Part shown: positions 25,058-32,806 of the stretch, in pieces | Layout of the letters: every line of letters starts with the position of its first letter | Numbering within the stretch: position 1 is the first letter of the stretch | NCBI GenBank assembly: GCA_024236415.1 | Contig: JACKKN010000007.1 | Coordinates: 1 to 64,000, forward strand | Reading direction: 5' to 3' | From: Hyphomicrobiales bacterium | Lineage (GTDB): Bacteria; Pseudomonadota; Alphaproteobacteria; Rhodospirillales; JACKKN01 | DNA: 64,000 nucleotides | Position numbers and translations under genes: made by a program | Notes under the pieces: generated by a model | Told to the model about the DNA's origin: nothing | Databases searched by the model: none | What the model saw: the letters and a program-made list of their open reading frames with translations, nothing else

Positions 25058-25927
25058 TCAGCCCCGGTCGAGGGCGCAGTCGCGGGCGAAATCCATGTAC
25101 AGCTCCCGCGCCCGCCGGTACATGGGGCCTTCCTGCAGGTCGCGGTGCTCCAGCCGGGTGCAGGGCTGCACCTTGGCGAAGTTGCCGGTGGCGAACACCT
25201 CGTCGGCGTCCATCAGGTCGTCGAAGGCGATGGCCCGCTCGACCACGTCGACGCCGGCGTCGCGCAGCAGGGCGATGACCCGCTGGCGCGTGATGCCGTT
25301 CAGGAAGGTGCCGTTAATGGCCGGCGTGTGCACCTGGCCGTCCTTGGCCATGAACAGGTTGGTGTAGGCGAACTCGGCCACGTTGCCGCTGGGGTCCATG
25401 ACCACGGCGGTGGTGAATCCCTTGTCCCCCGCCTCCTTGGCGACGCGGCCCACATTGGGGTACAGGCACGAGGCCTTGGCCTCGGTCGGCGCCATGTCCC
25501 GCGCCGGGCGGCGGAAGCTGGACTTGCAGGCGCTGAACCCGTCGGGCGCCGGCAGGGGCGCCTCGAAGATGCTGAGCACGAACCTGGTGGTGTCCGGGTC
25601 GGGCATGACGAAGCCGTCGTCGGCGTAATAGATGGGGTTGATATAAAGCTGGGCGTCGGCGGGGAAGCGGGCGATGCCGGCGCGGGCCAGGTGCTCCATC
25701 TCGTCGGCCGCCAGGGTCGGCTTCAGGCCCAGCAGCTCGGCCGAGCGCACGCAGCGCGCCATGTGGCGGTCCAGGTCCGGGGCCACGCCGTCGAAGTACC
25801 GGGCGCCGTCGAACACCACCGATGCCATCCACATGGCATGGGTGCGCGGGCCCAGGATCATGGGGTTGCCCTCGTGCCAATCCCCGTCCACGAACGAGAT
25901 CCCGTTACCGGTGACGACTTTTCCCAT
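25058..25927 (-). CDS. Class IV aminotransferase, BCAT-like
   Basis: A 289-residue branched-chain-aminotransferase-like protein, different from the ilvE product. The N-terminus KVVTGNGISFVDGDWHEG leads to WMASVVFDGARYF. The PLP Lys is expected in TEAKASCLYPN. The C-terminal FLNGITRQRVIALLRDAG and EVFATGNFAKVQPC motifs match the family, although the last replaces the usual GTAAEV(T)P. This divergence leaves D-amino-acid or aminodeoxychorismate-lyase-like activity possible. Its start is ATG at 25927. Confidence 0.78.
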   Translation of the reverse strand: MGKVVTGNGISFVDGDWHEGNPMILGPRTHAMWMASVVFDGARYFDGVAPDLDRHMARCVRSAELLGLKPTLAADEMEHLARAGIARFPADAQLYINPIYYADDGFVMPDPDTTRFVLSIFEAPLPAPDGFSACKSSFRRPARDMAPTEAKASCLYPNVGRVAKEAGDKGFTTAVVMDPSGNVAEFAYTNLFMAKDGQVHTPAINGTFLNGITRQRVIALLRDAGVDVVERAIAFDDLMDADEVFATGNFAKVQPCTRLEHRDLQEGPMYRRARELYMDFARDCALDRG

Positions 25928-26002
25928 GCTTGCCTCCCATGGCGGCGGCATCCGCGCCGCCCGGTTGCAGGCGGCGCGGGCCCCGCACCGGTGAATGTGA
26001 CT

Positions 26003-26641
26003 CTATTGGCTGGCCCAGACGATACGCGCGATCCAGTCGATGTCCTCGACCATCAGCATCCGGTCGTCGTGCGCCTGGTTGAAGGAGCGCAGCTCGATCT
26101 TGCGCGCCGACTTGCGGATCAGCAGCTTGGCCATGACCTCGCCGCCGACGGTCTTGACCACCACCCGGTCGCCGCGGCGGATGCTGGCCTGGGGCGACAC
26201 GATGACGGTATCGCCGTCCCGGTACACGGGCTCCATGCTGTTGCCGCTGATCTCCAGGGCATAGGTGTGCGGGTCGCCCATGTCGGGGAAGGGGATCTCG
26301 TCCCATGACCCGCCGGTGGGGAACCCGGCATCATCGAAGTATCCCTCGCCGCCCGCCTGCGCCAGGCCGATCAGGGGGATGTTGCGATAGACACCGGGCC
26401 CGCCGGCCGAACCCTCGGAGACGTAGCTGACGAACTCTCCCAGGGTGGCGCCGGTGGCACGCAGGATCTTGGCGACGCTCTCGGTGCTGGGCCAGCGCAG
26501 CTTGCCCTCGCGGGTGACCCGCTTGCTCTTGTTGAACGTCGTCGGGTCAAGCCCCGCGCGCCGGGCCAAGCCCGACGCCGACAGGTTGTGCTCGCGCGCC
26601 AGCCTGTCGATCGCATTCCATATGTCTGCATGTCTTAGCAT
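26003..26641 (-). CDS. HTH repressor with S24 self-cleavage domain
   Basis: A 212-residue LexA/CI-like repressor. An N-terminal helix-turn-helix (LSASGLARRAGLDPTTFNKSKR) is followed by an S24 peptidase domain. The candidate Ala-Gly cleavage bond lies in LAQAGGEG, the nucleophile Ser in SGNSMEPVYRDGD, and the general-base Lys in VVVKTVGGEVMAKLL. All parts for RecA-stimulated self-cleavage are present. It lies divergent from the SOS-box gene and beside the phage-like cluster. It is not LexA itself (wrong N-terminus). It may instead be a chromosomal S24 regulator that happens to sit here. Confidence 0.85.
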   Translation of the reverse strand: MLRHADIWNAIDRLAREHNLSASGLARRAGLDPTTFNKSKRVTREGKLRWPSTESVAKILRATGATLGEFVSYVSEGSAGGPGVYRNIPLIGLAQAGGEGYFDDAGFPTGGSWDEIPFPDMGDPHTYALEISGNSMEPVYRDGDTVIVSPQASIRRGDRVVVKTVGGEVMAKLLIRKSARKIELRSFNQAHDDRMLMVEDIDWIARIVWASQ

Positions 26642-26642
26642 G

Positions 26643-26690
26643 GGAACATTGTCTTATAAACCGCCGGAAAAATCACTAGGAAAATGTTCT
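26643..26690. promoter_or_regulatory. Inverted half-sites, possible repressor operators
   Basis: GGAACATT (26643-26650) and AATGTTCT (26683-26690) face each other, sharing the palindromic core GAACATT/AATGTTC. They start right after the repressor start codon. They are plausible operators for autoregulation by the S24 protein; not proven. Confidence 0.4.
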
Positions 26691-26733
26691 AATAATCCCT
26701 TGACATGGGACCCGGACCCCATAGATTATACTC

Positions 26734-26748
26734 GTTCTGCTTTTGTTC
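26734..26748 (+). promoter_or_regulatory. LexA (SOS) box, GTTC-N7-GTTC
   Basis: A perfect direct repeat GTTC-TGCTTTT-GTTC, the LexA target known from alphaproteobacteria such as Rhodobacter and Caulobacter. It lies 28 bp before the ATG of the next gene and just downstream of the hexamers TTGACA (26700-26705) and TATACT (26727-26732; spacing 21, longer than ideal). Binding here would block the promoter until DNA damage. Confidence 0.72.
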
Positions 26749-26775
26749 CGTGAAAAAATGCCACCGAGGGATGCC

Positions 26776-27162
26776 ATGGCCAAGAAAAAATTTGTCCCCA
26801 CACCCGTTTCCCGCGCCGAATCAACGCCTTTCGACAGCGCCGAGGAGGCCTGGTTCTGGTACGTCCGCTGCCAGGTCGCCCGCAACGACGGCGCCCGGTT
26901 CGTGGCCAACAGCGGTCTTTTCGTCCGTCCCTGCGAACCGGACGATATTTTTTGCGCGGTGATGCAACTTATTAGGTCTCGAAAGATATCTAGACAGCAT
27001 TTGCGTGTGCTGATGGCCTATGGCCTGCGCGAGGCGCCGCCCGATCCGCGCTGCGGCGAGGAGGCCGCCCACGCCGCCCTGTGGGACCTGGCCTTGGATC
27101 GGCTGACCACGCGCCTGCGGGCCAAGGGAATCGTCGCCCCGCCGGCGGCGGACGCGCCGTGA
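26776..27162 (+). CDS. Conserved hypothetical protein under SOS control
   Basis: A 128-residue basic, helical protein. A lysine-rich start is followed by EEAWFWYVRCQVARNDGARF, PCEPDDIFCAVMQLIRSRKI, HLRVLMAYGLREAPPDPRC and WDLALDRLTTRLRAKGIV. I recall similar alphaproteobacterial proteins but know no function. ATG 26776 has a better Shine-Dalgarno (gaggg) than ATG 26758. Its stop overlaps the next gene (GTGA), so the two are co-expressed. The LexA box upstream predicts induction by DNA damage. Confidence 0.7.
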   Translation: MAKKKFVPTPVSRAESTPFDSAEEAWFWYVRCQVARNDGARFVANSGLFVRPCEPDDIFCAVMQLIRSRKISRQHLRVLMAYGLREAPPDPRCGEEAAHAALWDLALDRLTTRLRAKGIVAPPAADAP

Positions 27163-27572
27163 CCGGGGCGGACGGACAGGCCGGCGCGGGCGCCGCGCGG
27201 GCGCTGGTGTTCTTCGTCGACCAGACCGACCTGTGGTGGCTGCGGTTCCTGCGGCCCGGGTTCCGGCACTGCTTCGCCATCGTCGGCGGCGGGATGGAGT
27301 GGATTCTGCTGAACCCCCTGTCCAACCGCATGGAGCTGGCCATGTTCCGCGGCGTGCGGGCGGAGGATTTCCGCCGCGTGTTCCACCGCGCCCGGTGCCG
27401 CAGCCTGGAGTGCCCCCTGTTCGACCCGCCGCCGCGGCCCGCGCCCTGGCGGCCGTTCACCTGCGTCGAGGCGGTGAAACGGGTGCTGGGCCTGCGCGCG
27501 CCGGGGGTGCTAACCCCTTGGCAGCTTTACCGGTATTTGAAAAAAATCATAATTACGGAAAAAAACACTTGA
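27159..27572 (+). CDS. Small protein with His/Cys motifs, NlpC/P60-like guess
   Basis: A 137-residue protein starting at a GTG that overlaps the upstream stop by 4 bp. It has a Trp-rich segment (VFFVDQTDLWWLRFL), then FRHCFAIVGGG and later FTCVEAVKRVLGLR near the C-terminus. The separated His and Cys, with a Cys at the head of a helix, recall permuted NlpC/P60 or YiiX-like cysteine hydrolases, but the order and spacing are not decisive. It shares the SOS-controlled transcript. The first ~15 residues are low complexity. It might be a virion or entry protein; the function is unproven. Confidence 0.55.
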   Translation: MTGADGQAGAGAARALVFFVDQTDLWWLRFLRPGFRHCFAIVGGGMEWILLNPLSNRMELAMFRGVRAEDFRRVFHRARCRSLECPLFDPPPRPAPWRPFTCVEAVKRVLGLRAPGVLTPWQLYRYLKKIIITEKNT

Positions 27573-27597
27573 CTTTTCCGAAAAAATAGGTTATATA
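27569..27597 (+). promoter_or_regulatory. Promoter of the structural gene block
   Basis: TTGACT (27569-27574), a 17-bp spacer, then TATATA (27592-27597): a near-ideal sigma-70 promoter in an A+T-rich patch. It overlaps the stop codon of the preceding gene and lies 137 bp ahead of the first structural gene. It is probably the main promoter for the particle genes. The sequence between the hexamers contains TTTTCCGAAAA, a short dyad that could be an operator. Confidence 0.65.
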
Positions 27598-27733
27598 TCA
27601 CAACATCAACACCACCCGTGCGTCCAGAGCCCGCCGACCCCGGCGGGCTTTTCCGTTTCGGGGCCGCGCCGCCGCCCCCCTCGACACCCCCGCACCGCCA
27701 CCAACCCGCACCGTCCAGAGGAGGAACCAGACC

Positions 27734-27943
27734 ATGGCCGGACTGTTCAAATCGCCGTCTTCGCCGCCGCCCCTGCCGGCCCCCGACCCGGGCCCCGACC
27801 CCGCCGAGGAGGAACGCCGCCTGCGCCTGGAGGAGCTGGAGCGCCGCCGCCGCGGCCGCGGCGGCACCATCCACACCTCGCCGCGCGGCGTGCTGGGTCT
27901 CAACGACCTGGAGCCGTACCGCAAGTCCCTACTGGGGGAATGA
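27734..27943 (+). CDS. Small phage-associated protein
   Basis: A 69-residue protein with a Pro/Asp-rich start, a highly charged central helix (EEERRLRLEELERRRRGRG) and a Gly-rich C-terminus GTIHTSPRGVLGLNDLEPY. A strong Shine-Dalgarno (gaggagg) precedes the ATG. It is translationally coupled to the portal gene by an ATGA overlap. Similar short proteins with a SPRGVLG tail often precede the head-tail connector in T7-like prophages; this is recollection. It may be an assembly accessory. Confidence 0.65.
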   Translation: MAGLFKSPSSPPPLPAPDPGPDPAEEERRLRLEELERRRRGRGGTIHTSPRGVLGLNDLEPYRKSLLGE

Positions 27944-29709
27944 CCATGGCCGAACTGACACCGCAAAATTCGGATGCCCAGGGCCCGGCGGGACAGGGTT
28001 CGCCGGTTTCGAACCTCAGCCCCCGCCACCTGGCCGCCCGGTTCCGCCGCGCCAAGGAGCGCCGCGCCGGGTGGGAGCAGCACTGGCGCGAATGCTACGA
28101 GTTCGCCCTGCCGCAGCGCGAGCCGGACCCGCAGGCCCCGGCCGCCGGGGCCAAGCGCACCAACCGCCTGTTCGACGGCACCGCGCCCGACGCCGTGGAC
28201 CAGTTGGCCGCCAGCCTGCTGGCCCAGTTGACTCCGCCCTGGTCGCGCTGGTTCGGCCTGGCCGTGGGCACGGAGCTGGAGCGCGAGACCGACGCCGCCG
28301 AGCGCCAGGCCCTGGCCGCCGACCTGGACCGGGCGGCGGCCATCGTGCAGTCCCACTTCGACCGCTCCAACCTGGCGGTCGAGCTGCACCAGTGCTACCT
28401 GGACCTGGTTACCGCCGGCAGCGCCTGCCTGCTGTTCGAGGAGGCGCGCACCGGCGAGCCGTCGGCCTTCCGCTTCACCGCCGTGCCCCTGACCCAGGTG
28501 GCCTTCGAGGACACCGGCAGCGGCCGCCTGGACGCCACCTTCCGCGCCAGTGCCATGACCGCGGCGCAAATCCGTGCCCGCTTCCCCAACGCGCCCCTGC
28601 CGCCGTCCCTGCGCCGCGAGGGGCGGGGCGACGGCACCACCGTGGCCGAGGGCGAGGAGCCCACGGTCGAGGTCATCGAGGCCGTGGTGCCCGACAGGTC
28701 CGGCTACCTTTACGTCGCCTTCACCGGGCCCGAGGGCCCGGCCGACGGCGACGGGGTGGAGCTGGCCCGGGGCCGGTTCGGCCAGTCGCCGTTCATCAAC
28801 TTCCGCTGGTCCAAGGCGCCCGGCGAGGTCTATGGCCGCTCGCCGGTCATGAAGGCCCTGCCCGACATCAAGACCGCCAACAAGGTGGTCGAGCTGGTGT
28901 TGAAGAACGCCACCATCGCCGTCACCGGCATCTGGCAGGCCGACGACGACGGCGTGCTGAACCCGGCCAACGTCAAGCTGACCCCCGGCACCATCATCCC
29001 CAAGGCCGTGGGCTCGGCGGGGCTGACCCCGCTGGAGACGCCGGGCCGGTTCGACATCTCGGAACTGGTGCTGGAGCAGTTGCGCGCGCGCATCCGCTCG
29101 GCCCTGCTGGTGGACCACCTGGGTCAGATCAGCGGCCCGCGCATGACCGCCACCGAGGTGCTGGAACGCTCGGCCGAGATGGCCCGCATCCTGGGCGCCA
29201 CCTACGGCCGCCTGCAGTCCGAGCTGCTGACCCCCCTGGTCAAGCGGTCCCTGGCCCTGCTGGCGCGCCGCGGCGAGGTGCCCGAGATCCCCGTCGACGG
29301 CCTGTTCGTGGACCTGCAGTACAAGTCCCCCCTGGCCCAGCAGCATGCCCAGCGCGAGGCGCAAGGCACGCGCCTGTGGCTCGAATCCCTGCTGCCCCTG
29401 GGGCCCGAGGCCCTGGCCGTGGTCGACGCCCCGGCGGTGGCCCGCTGGATGGCCAAGGCCTACGGCGTGCCCGGCGAGCTGGTGCGCGGCGAGGGGGAGG
29501 GGGGGCCGGCCGGACCCGACCCCGCCGCCCACGATCCCGCTGGCCTCGATCCCGCTGGCCTCGATCCCGCCGCCCTCGACCCCTCGGCCCTGGCGGGCCT
29601 GGACCCGGCCATGCTGGGCCAGGTCCTGGGCGGTGCCCTGGGCGGGAGCGAGCCCGCCGCCGCCGCGCCGGTCCCGGTCGGGGCTCCGCAACCGCCCCTC
29701 GAACCCTAG
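27940..29709 (+). CDS. Head-tail connector / portal protein (T7 gp8-like)
   Basis: A 589-residue portal of the podoviral head-to-tail connector family. Recognisable parts are RFRRAKERRAGWEQHWRECYEFALP near the N-terminus and TNRLFDGTAPDAVDQLAASLLAQLTPPWSRWF, typical of T7-like connectors. The mid-region FINFRWSKAPGEVYGRSPVMKALPDIKTANK (R/K-rich, portal core) and the GPRMTATEVLERSAEMARILG helix follow. Portals form a 12-mer ring through which DNA is packed. The C-terminus has repeated DPAGL units. ATG 27940 overlaps the upstream stop; ATG 27946 is an alternative. Confidence 0.9.
   Translation: MTMAELTPQNSDAQGPAGQGSPVSNLSPRHLAARFRRAKERRAGWEQHWRECYEFALPQREPDPQAPAAGAKRTNRLFDGTAPDAVDQLAASLLAQLTPPWSRWFGLAVGTELERETDAAERQALAADLDRAAAIVQSHFDRSNLAVELHQCYLDLVTAGSACLLFEEARTGEPSAFRFTAVPLTQVAFEDTGSGRLDATFRASAMTAAQIRARFPNAPLPPSLRREGRGDGTTVAEGEEPTVEVIEAVVPDRSGYLYVAFTGPEGPADGDGVELARGRFGQSPFINFRWSKAPGEVYGRSPVMKALPDIKTANKVVELVLKNATIAVTGIWQADDDGVLNPANVKLTPGTIIPKAVGSAGLTPLETPGRFDISELVLEQLRARIRSALLVDHLGQISGPRMTATEVLERSAEMARILGATYGRLQSELLTPLVKRSLALLARRGEVPEIPVDGLFVDLQYKSPLAQQHAQREAQGTRLWLESLLPLGPEALAVVDAPAVARWMAKAYGVPGELVRGEGEGGPAGPDPAAHDPAGLDPAGLDPAALDPSALAGLDPAMLGQVLGGALGGSEPAAAAPVPVGAPQPPLEP
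29533..29592 (+). repeat. Four 15-bp tandem repeats in portal gene
   Basis: GATCCCGCTGGCCTC occurs twice in tandem (29533-29547, 29548-29562), followed by two degenerate copies. They encode DPAGL-DPAGL-DPAAL-DPSAL near the portal C-terminus. They keep the frame, so length variation between strains would be tolerated. Confidence 0.7.
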
Positions 29710-29718
29710 GAGGCCGCC

Positions 29719-30045
29719 ATGACCGCGAACCCAACGGGCTGGGACTGGCTCGAACCCTGGCAGGCCGCACCGGCCGATGATGCCCCCCGCGACGCCGGCG
29801 ACGCCGGGCGCGAGCTGGCCGGCGCATTCGCCCGCTGCCTGCGCGGCCGCGACGGCGAACGGGTGCTCGGCCACCTGCGCGCCCTGACCCGCGACCGGGC
29901 CCTGGGCCCCGGGGCGCCGGACGCCGTCCTGCGCCACCTGGAGGGCCAGCGCCAGTTGGTGGCCCACGTCCTCGCCCTCGTCGAGCGCGGGCGCCAGGGC
30001 GGCCCCGAGGTGGCGGCCGCCGACCCCGACGACACGGAAACTTGA
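29719..30045 (+). CDS. Hypothetical protein between portal and scaffold
   Basis: A 108-residue acidic, helical protein beginning MTANPTGWDWLEPWQ and containing ELAGAFARCLRGRDGERVLGHL and a C-terminal helix. A Shine-Dalgarno (aggagg) precedes the ATG. Position between connector and scaffold matches short, variable phage genes. It is not recognised as a known family. It may help scaffold or connector function, but only position supports this. Confidence 0.6.
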   Translation: MTANPTGWDWLEPWQAAPADDAPRDAGDAGRELAGAFARCLRGRDGERVLGHLRALTRDRALGPGAPDAVLRHLEGQRQLVAHVLALVERGRQGGPEVAAADPDDTET

Positions 30046-30065
30046 ACCCACATCAGGAGAGAACC

Positions 30066-30776
30066 ATGGACTTTCATGACATGGCCCCCACCGGCGCCCC
30101 CACCGGCGGCCCCGACACCGAAGACGATCAGGACGCGGCGGCCATCCGGCCCCGGGACCTGCCCGACAAGTTCTGGGACGCCGCCGCCGGCGCCATTCGC
30201 GCCGACGAGCTGGTCAAGTCCTACAACGAGCTGGAGCGCCGCTTCACCGGCGGCGGCGACCGGGTGCCGGACTCCGCCGACGGCTACCGCATCGAGGCCC
30301 CCAACGAGTACCTGGCCCCGGACCCGGGCTTCAACGCCCGCCTGCACGAGGCCGGCTTCACCCAGCGCCAGGCCCAGTTCATCTACGACCTGGGCGCCGA
30401 GGTGCTGACCCCCATGGTCCTGGAGCTGACCGCCAAGATCGATTCCCAGCGCCAGGTGGGCAACCTGGAGCGCGAGTACGGCGGCGCCGACAGGTGGCGC
30501 GAGACCTCGCGCCAGATCGCCGCCTGGGCCAAGGCCAACCTGCCGGCCCAGGTCTACGAGAACATGGCCCGGTCCGAGGAAGGCGTGCGCGCCCTGCACC
30601 GCATGATGAGCGGCCAGGCGGAACCCACCCTGGCCGGCGGCGGCGCCCCCGTGGGCGGCGGCGACGGCGAGCAGACCCTGCGCCAGCTCATGCGCGACCC
30701 GGCCTACTGGCGCGACGGCGACCCCAAGGTGGTGGCCCGGGTGCGCGAGGGCTTCCGCCGCCTGTACCCGGACTGA
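30066..30776 (+). CDS. Capsid assembly scaffolding protein (T7 gp9-like position)
   Basis: A 236-residue acidic protein. After a Gly/Pro-rich disordered start it has RDLPDKFWDAAAGAIRADELVKSYNELERRF, a segment common to podoviral scaffold proteins, then an all-helical body (FTQRQAQFIYDLGAEVL, YGGADRWRETSRQIAAWAKANLP). A clear Shine-Dalgarno (aggagag) precedes ATG 30066. In T7 the scaffold gene lies between connector and capsid; here cargo separates it from the capsid gene. Scaffolds guide coat assembly and leave the mature head. Confidence 0.82.
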   Translation: MDFHDMAPTGAPTGGPDTEDDQDAAAIRPRDLPDKFWDAAAGAIRADELVKSYNELERRFTGGGDRVPDSADGYRIEAPNEYLAPDPGFNARLHEAGFTQRQAQFIYDLGAEVLTPMVLELTAKIDSQRQVGNLEREYGGADRWRETSRQIAAWAKANLPAQVYENMARSEEGVRALHRMMSGQAEPTLAGGGAPVGGGDGEQTLRQLMRDPAYWRDGDPKVVARVREGFRRLYPD

Positions 30777-30867
30777 CGTCCGACCAGCAAATCCCGGCCG
30801 GGTCCCCACCCATGCCCGGCCGGTCCCCGGAGTCGAGCGCGTGTCCTCTCCGCCGCTCCTCCGGTCC

Positions 30868-30916
30868 GCGGCGCCGGCCCCCGCCTTTTGTTCCTGGGCC
30901 GAGGGGCCGGCGCCGC
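30868..30916. repeat. 14-bp perfect inverted repeat
   Basis: GCGGCGCCGGCCCC (30868-30881) and GGGGCCGGCGCCGC (30903-30916) with a 21-nt loop would form a very stable hairpin. It lies in the gap between the scaffold gene and the cargo toxin gene, 35 bp before the ATG. It could dampen cargo expression or mark an insertion boundary. The rest of the 174-bp gap has no gene. Confidence 0.65.
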
Positions 30917-30950
30917 CCCCTTTCCATTCCCCGAGACGACGGAGCATCCC

Positions 30951-32792
30951 ATGTTCGACTCCCTTCTCGGCGGCCTGTTCGGGCCGCCGCCCGCGCGCCG
31001 CGACCCGGCGCCGCGGCCCCTATCCGGGTCCGTGGGTCCCCGTGGCGACAACCGCCCCGATGACCTGCTGGGGTTCGCCGGCCTGCTGGAAGGCGCCGGG
31101 TACCTGGACCGCGATCCCGAGGTGGGTCACGCCGACCACTACACCGCGCGCCTGCACCAGGCGACCCGCAAGTTCCAGAAGGACAACGGCCTCAAGGTCG
31201 ACGGCCTGGCCCGTCCCGGCGGCGAAACCCTCCGCGCCCTCTCGCGCCGGGCCGAAGGGACCGCGGCCGCGGCCGAGCCGGCGCCCGCGCCCTCGGCATC
31301 CGTCCCGGTTTCCCGCGCACCCGTTCGCCTGCCCACCCGTCTGCCCAAGGCGGCCGGCCCCGTGGACGGCGAGACCTTCGCCGCCAACGGCCGCCAGGCG
31401 GACGCCCTGCTGCGCACCGCGCTGGACGGCGACCTGCCGGCCCTGTACGTGACCAGTTTTCGCGACGGCGGCCGCCGCGCCGCGGACCAGTACGCCGACT
31501 TCCTGGACCAGCTCGGCCGCCGCGACGGCGCGCGGGCGCGGGCCTTCCACCGCGCGGTGCTCGACCTCACCCCGACGGACCTGCGCCGCGCCCTGTTCGG
31601 CGAGGGTCGGCTCCCGGCCAACTCGGCCCCGGCTCCGGGGGACCACCACGACCACATCCTCCCCCATCCAGACGGCGATCCCATGGCCGGCGTCCAGCCC
31701 TTGGTTTATTGGCCGGGCTGGACCTGGGAGAACGGCCAGTGGCGCCGCCTGCGCCCCGGCGAGGCGCGGGAGAACATCCAGCCCCTGCACCAGCTGACGG
31801 ACACGGACCCCCGGCCCAATCTGCTGAAGACGACGGCGGCGGAAACGCCGGATAGCCGCCCGACGAGCCATGCGGATGAAGGACGTGACCTGGCCCGAGA
31901 ACCGGATCAGAGGGAGAGCGGGAATCGACCGGCGGACTCCGTGCCGAAGGTCGGTCCCGACACCCCGGCGGACACGGACGAAGAGGAACTGGTCCGGCGC
32001 GGCCGGCACTTCATGAAACCCGCCATCGCCGAGCTCTACGACGACCTGCATGCACATGCCAAATCGGACACGCCGCTGGCGCCCACCAAGGTCGATGCCT
32101 TGCACCGGCGAACCCAGGACCTGTTTCCCGGGGACGCCAAGGGGGCCGAACCCTATCACCGCCACATCGAATACCTGCGCGACGGCGAGGGCATCACGGA
32201 CCACGAACTGGACTACCTCGGCTCCGTGGGGTCCGAGGTGCAGCGTGTGCAACGGGAAATCTACGCCCTGGCCATGGCCGGCGCCATCGGCCGCGGTCGG
32301 GGGCGGAAAGGCCGCCCGGGACATCCCTCCCGGAAGGCGTCCCAGGACGGAAACCGCAAGCGGTCGGCTTCGGATGACGACATCGCCTTGCCAAGCAAAT
32401 CGGTTACGGTCAATCCTTACACCGTTGACGAATTTCGCGCCCTACCCCAATCAGGTACACTCGATCCCAAGCGGATCAGGACCATGCAAAATTCAGTTAA
32501 TGACGAATTTCGCGATGGACGCCGCCTTGTTGACACAATCAAAGAACTTAAGTCAGGAGAAACGAAGACGATACATATTGACCCAATCCGAATTGGTGAA
32601 ATCGATGGTCAAGTATTCACACTTGATCATAGACGTGTCGTGGCACACAGGCTTGCCGGTATTCCAATCAAATATCGAAAGGTAACTCCGGCGGAGATAA
32701 AGCGAGCGCAAAAAGGCTGGAAGAATCGGAAGAAAGGAAAAATGACGACAAATGACAACGGCATGTCGATTCGTATTATCAAAAGACAATAG
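30951..32792 (+). CDS. Peptidoglycan-binding protein with C-terminal ParB-like toxin domain
   Basis: A 613-residue modular protein. Residues about 45-110 are a peptidoglycan-binding domain 1 repeat (ARLHQATRKFQKDNGLKVDGLARPGG). A Pro/Ala-rich linker and a helical middle region follow (to about 480), of no known family. Residues about 483-613 resemble ParB/Srx-fold toxin tips: PYTVDEFRAL, IDPIRIG, then FTLDHRRVVAHRLAGIPI and a terminal NGMSIRI. The G+C drops sharply where this domain begins (about 32395). No signal peptide is seen. It sits between phage scaffold and capsid genes and is followed by a candidate immunity gene. Nuclease action is inferred from the fold. Confidence 0.72.
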   Translation: MFDSLLGGLFGPPPARRDPAPRPLSGSVGPRGDNRPDDLLGFAGLLEGAGYLDRDPEVGHADHYTARLHQATRKFQKDNGLKVDGLARPGGETLRALSRRAEGTAAAAEPAPAPSASVPVSRAPVRLPTRLPKAAGPVDGETFAANGRQADALLRTALDGDLPALYVTSFRDGGRRAADQYADFLDQLGRRDGARARAFHRAVLDLTPTDLRRALFGEGRLPANSAPAPGDHHDHILPHPDGDPMAGVQPLVYWPGWTWENGQWRRLRPGEARENIQPLHQLTDTDPRPNLLKTTAAETPDSRPTSHADEGRDLAREPDQRESGNRPADSVPKVGPDTPADTDEEELVRRGRHFMKPAIAELYDDLHAHAKSDTPLAPTKVDALHRRTQDLFPGDAKGAEPYHRHIEYLRDGEGITDHELDYLGSVGSEVQRVQREIYALAMAGAIGRGRGRKGRPGHPSRKASQDGNRKRSASDDDIALPSKSVTVNPYTVDEFRALPQSGTLDPKRIRTMQNSVNDEFRDGRRLVDTIKELKSGETKTIHIDPIRIGEIDGQVFTLDHRRVVAHRLAGIPIKYRKVTPAEIKRAQKGWKNRKKGKMTTNDNGMSIRIIKRQ

Positions 32793-32806
32793 TCGGGAGA
32801 AAACAG

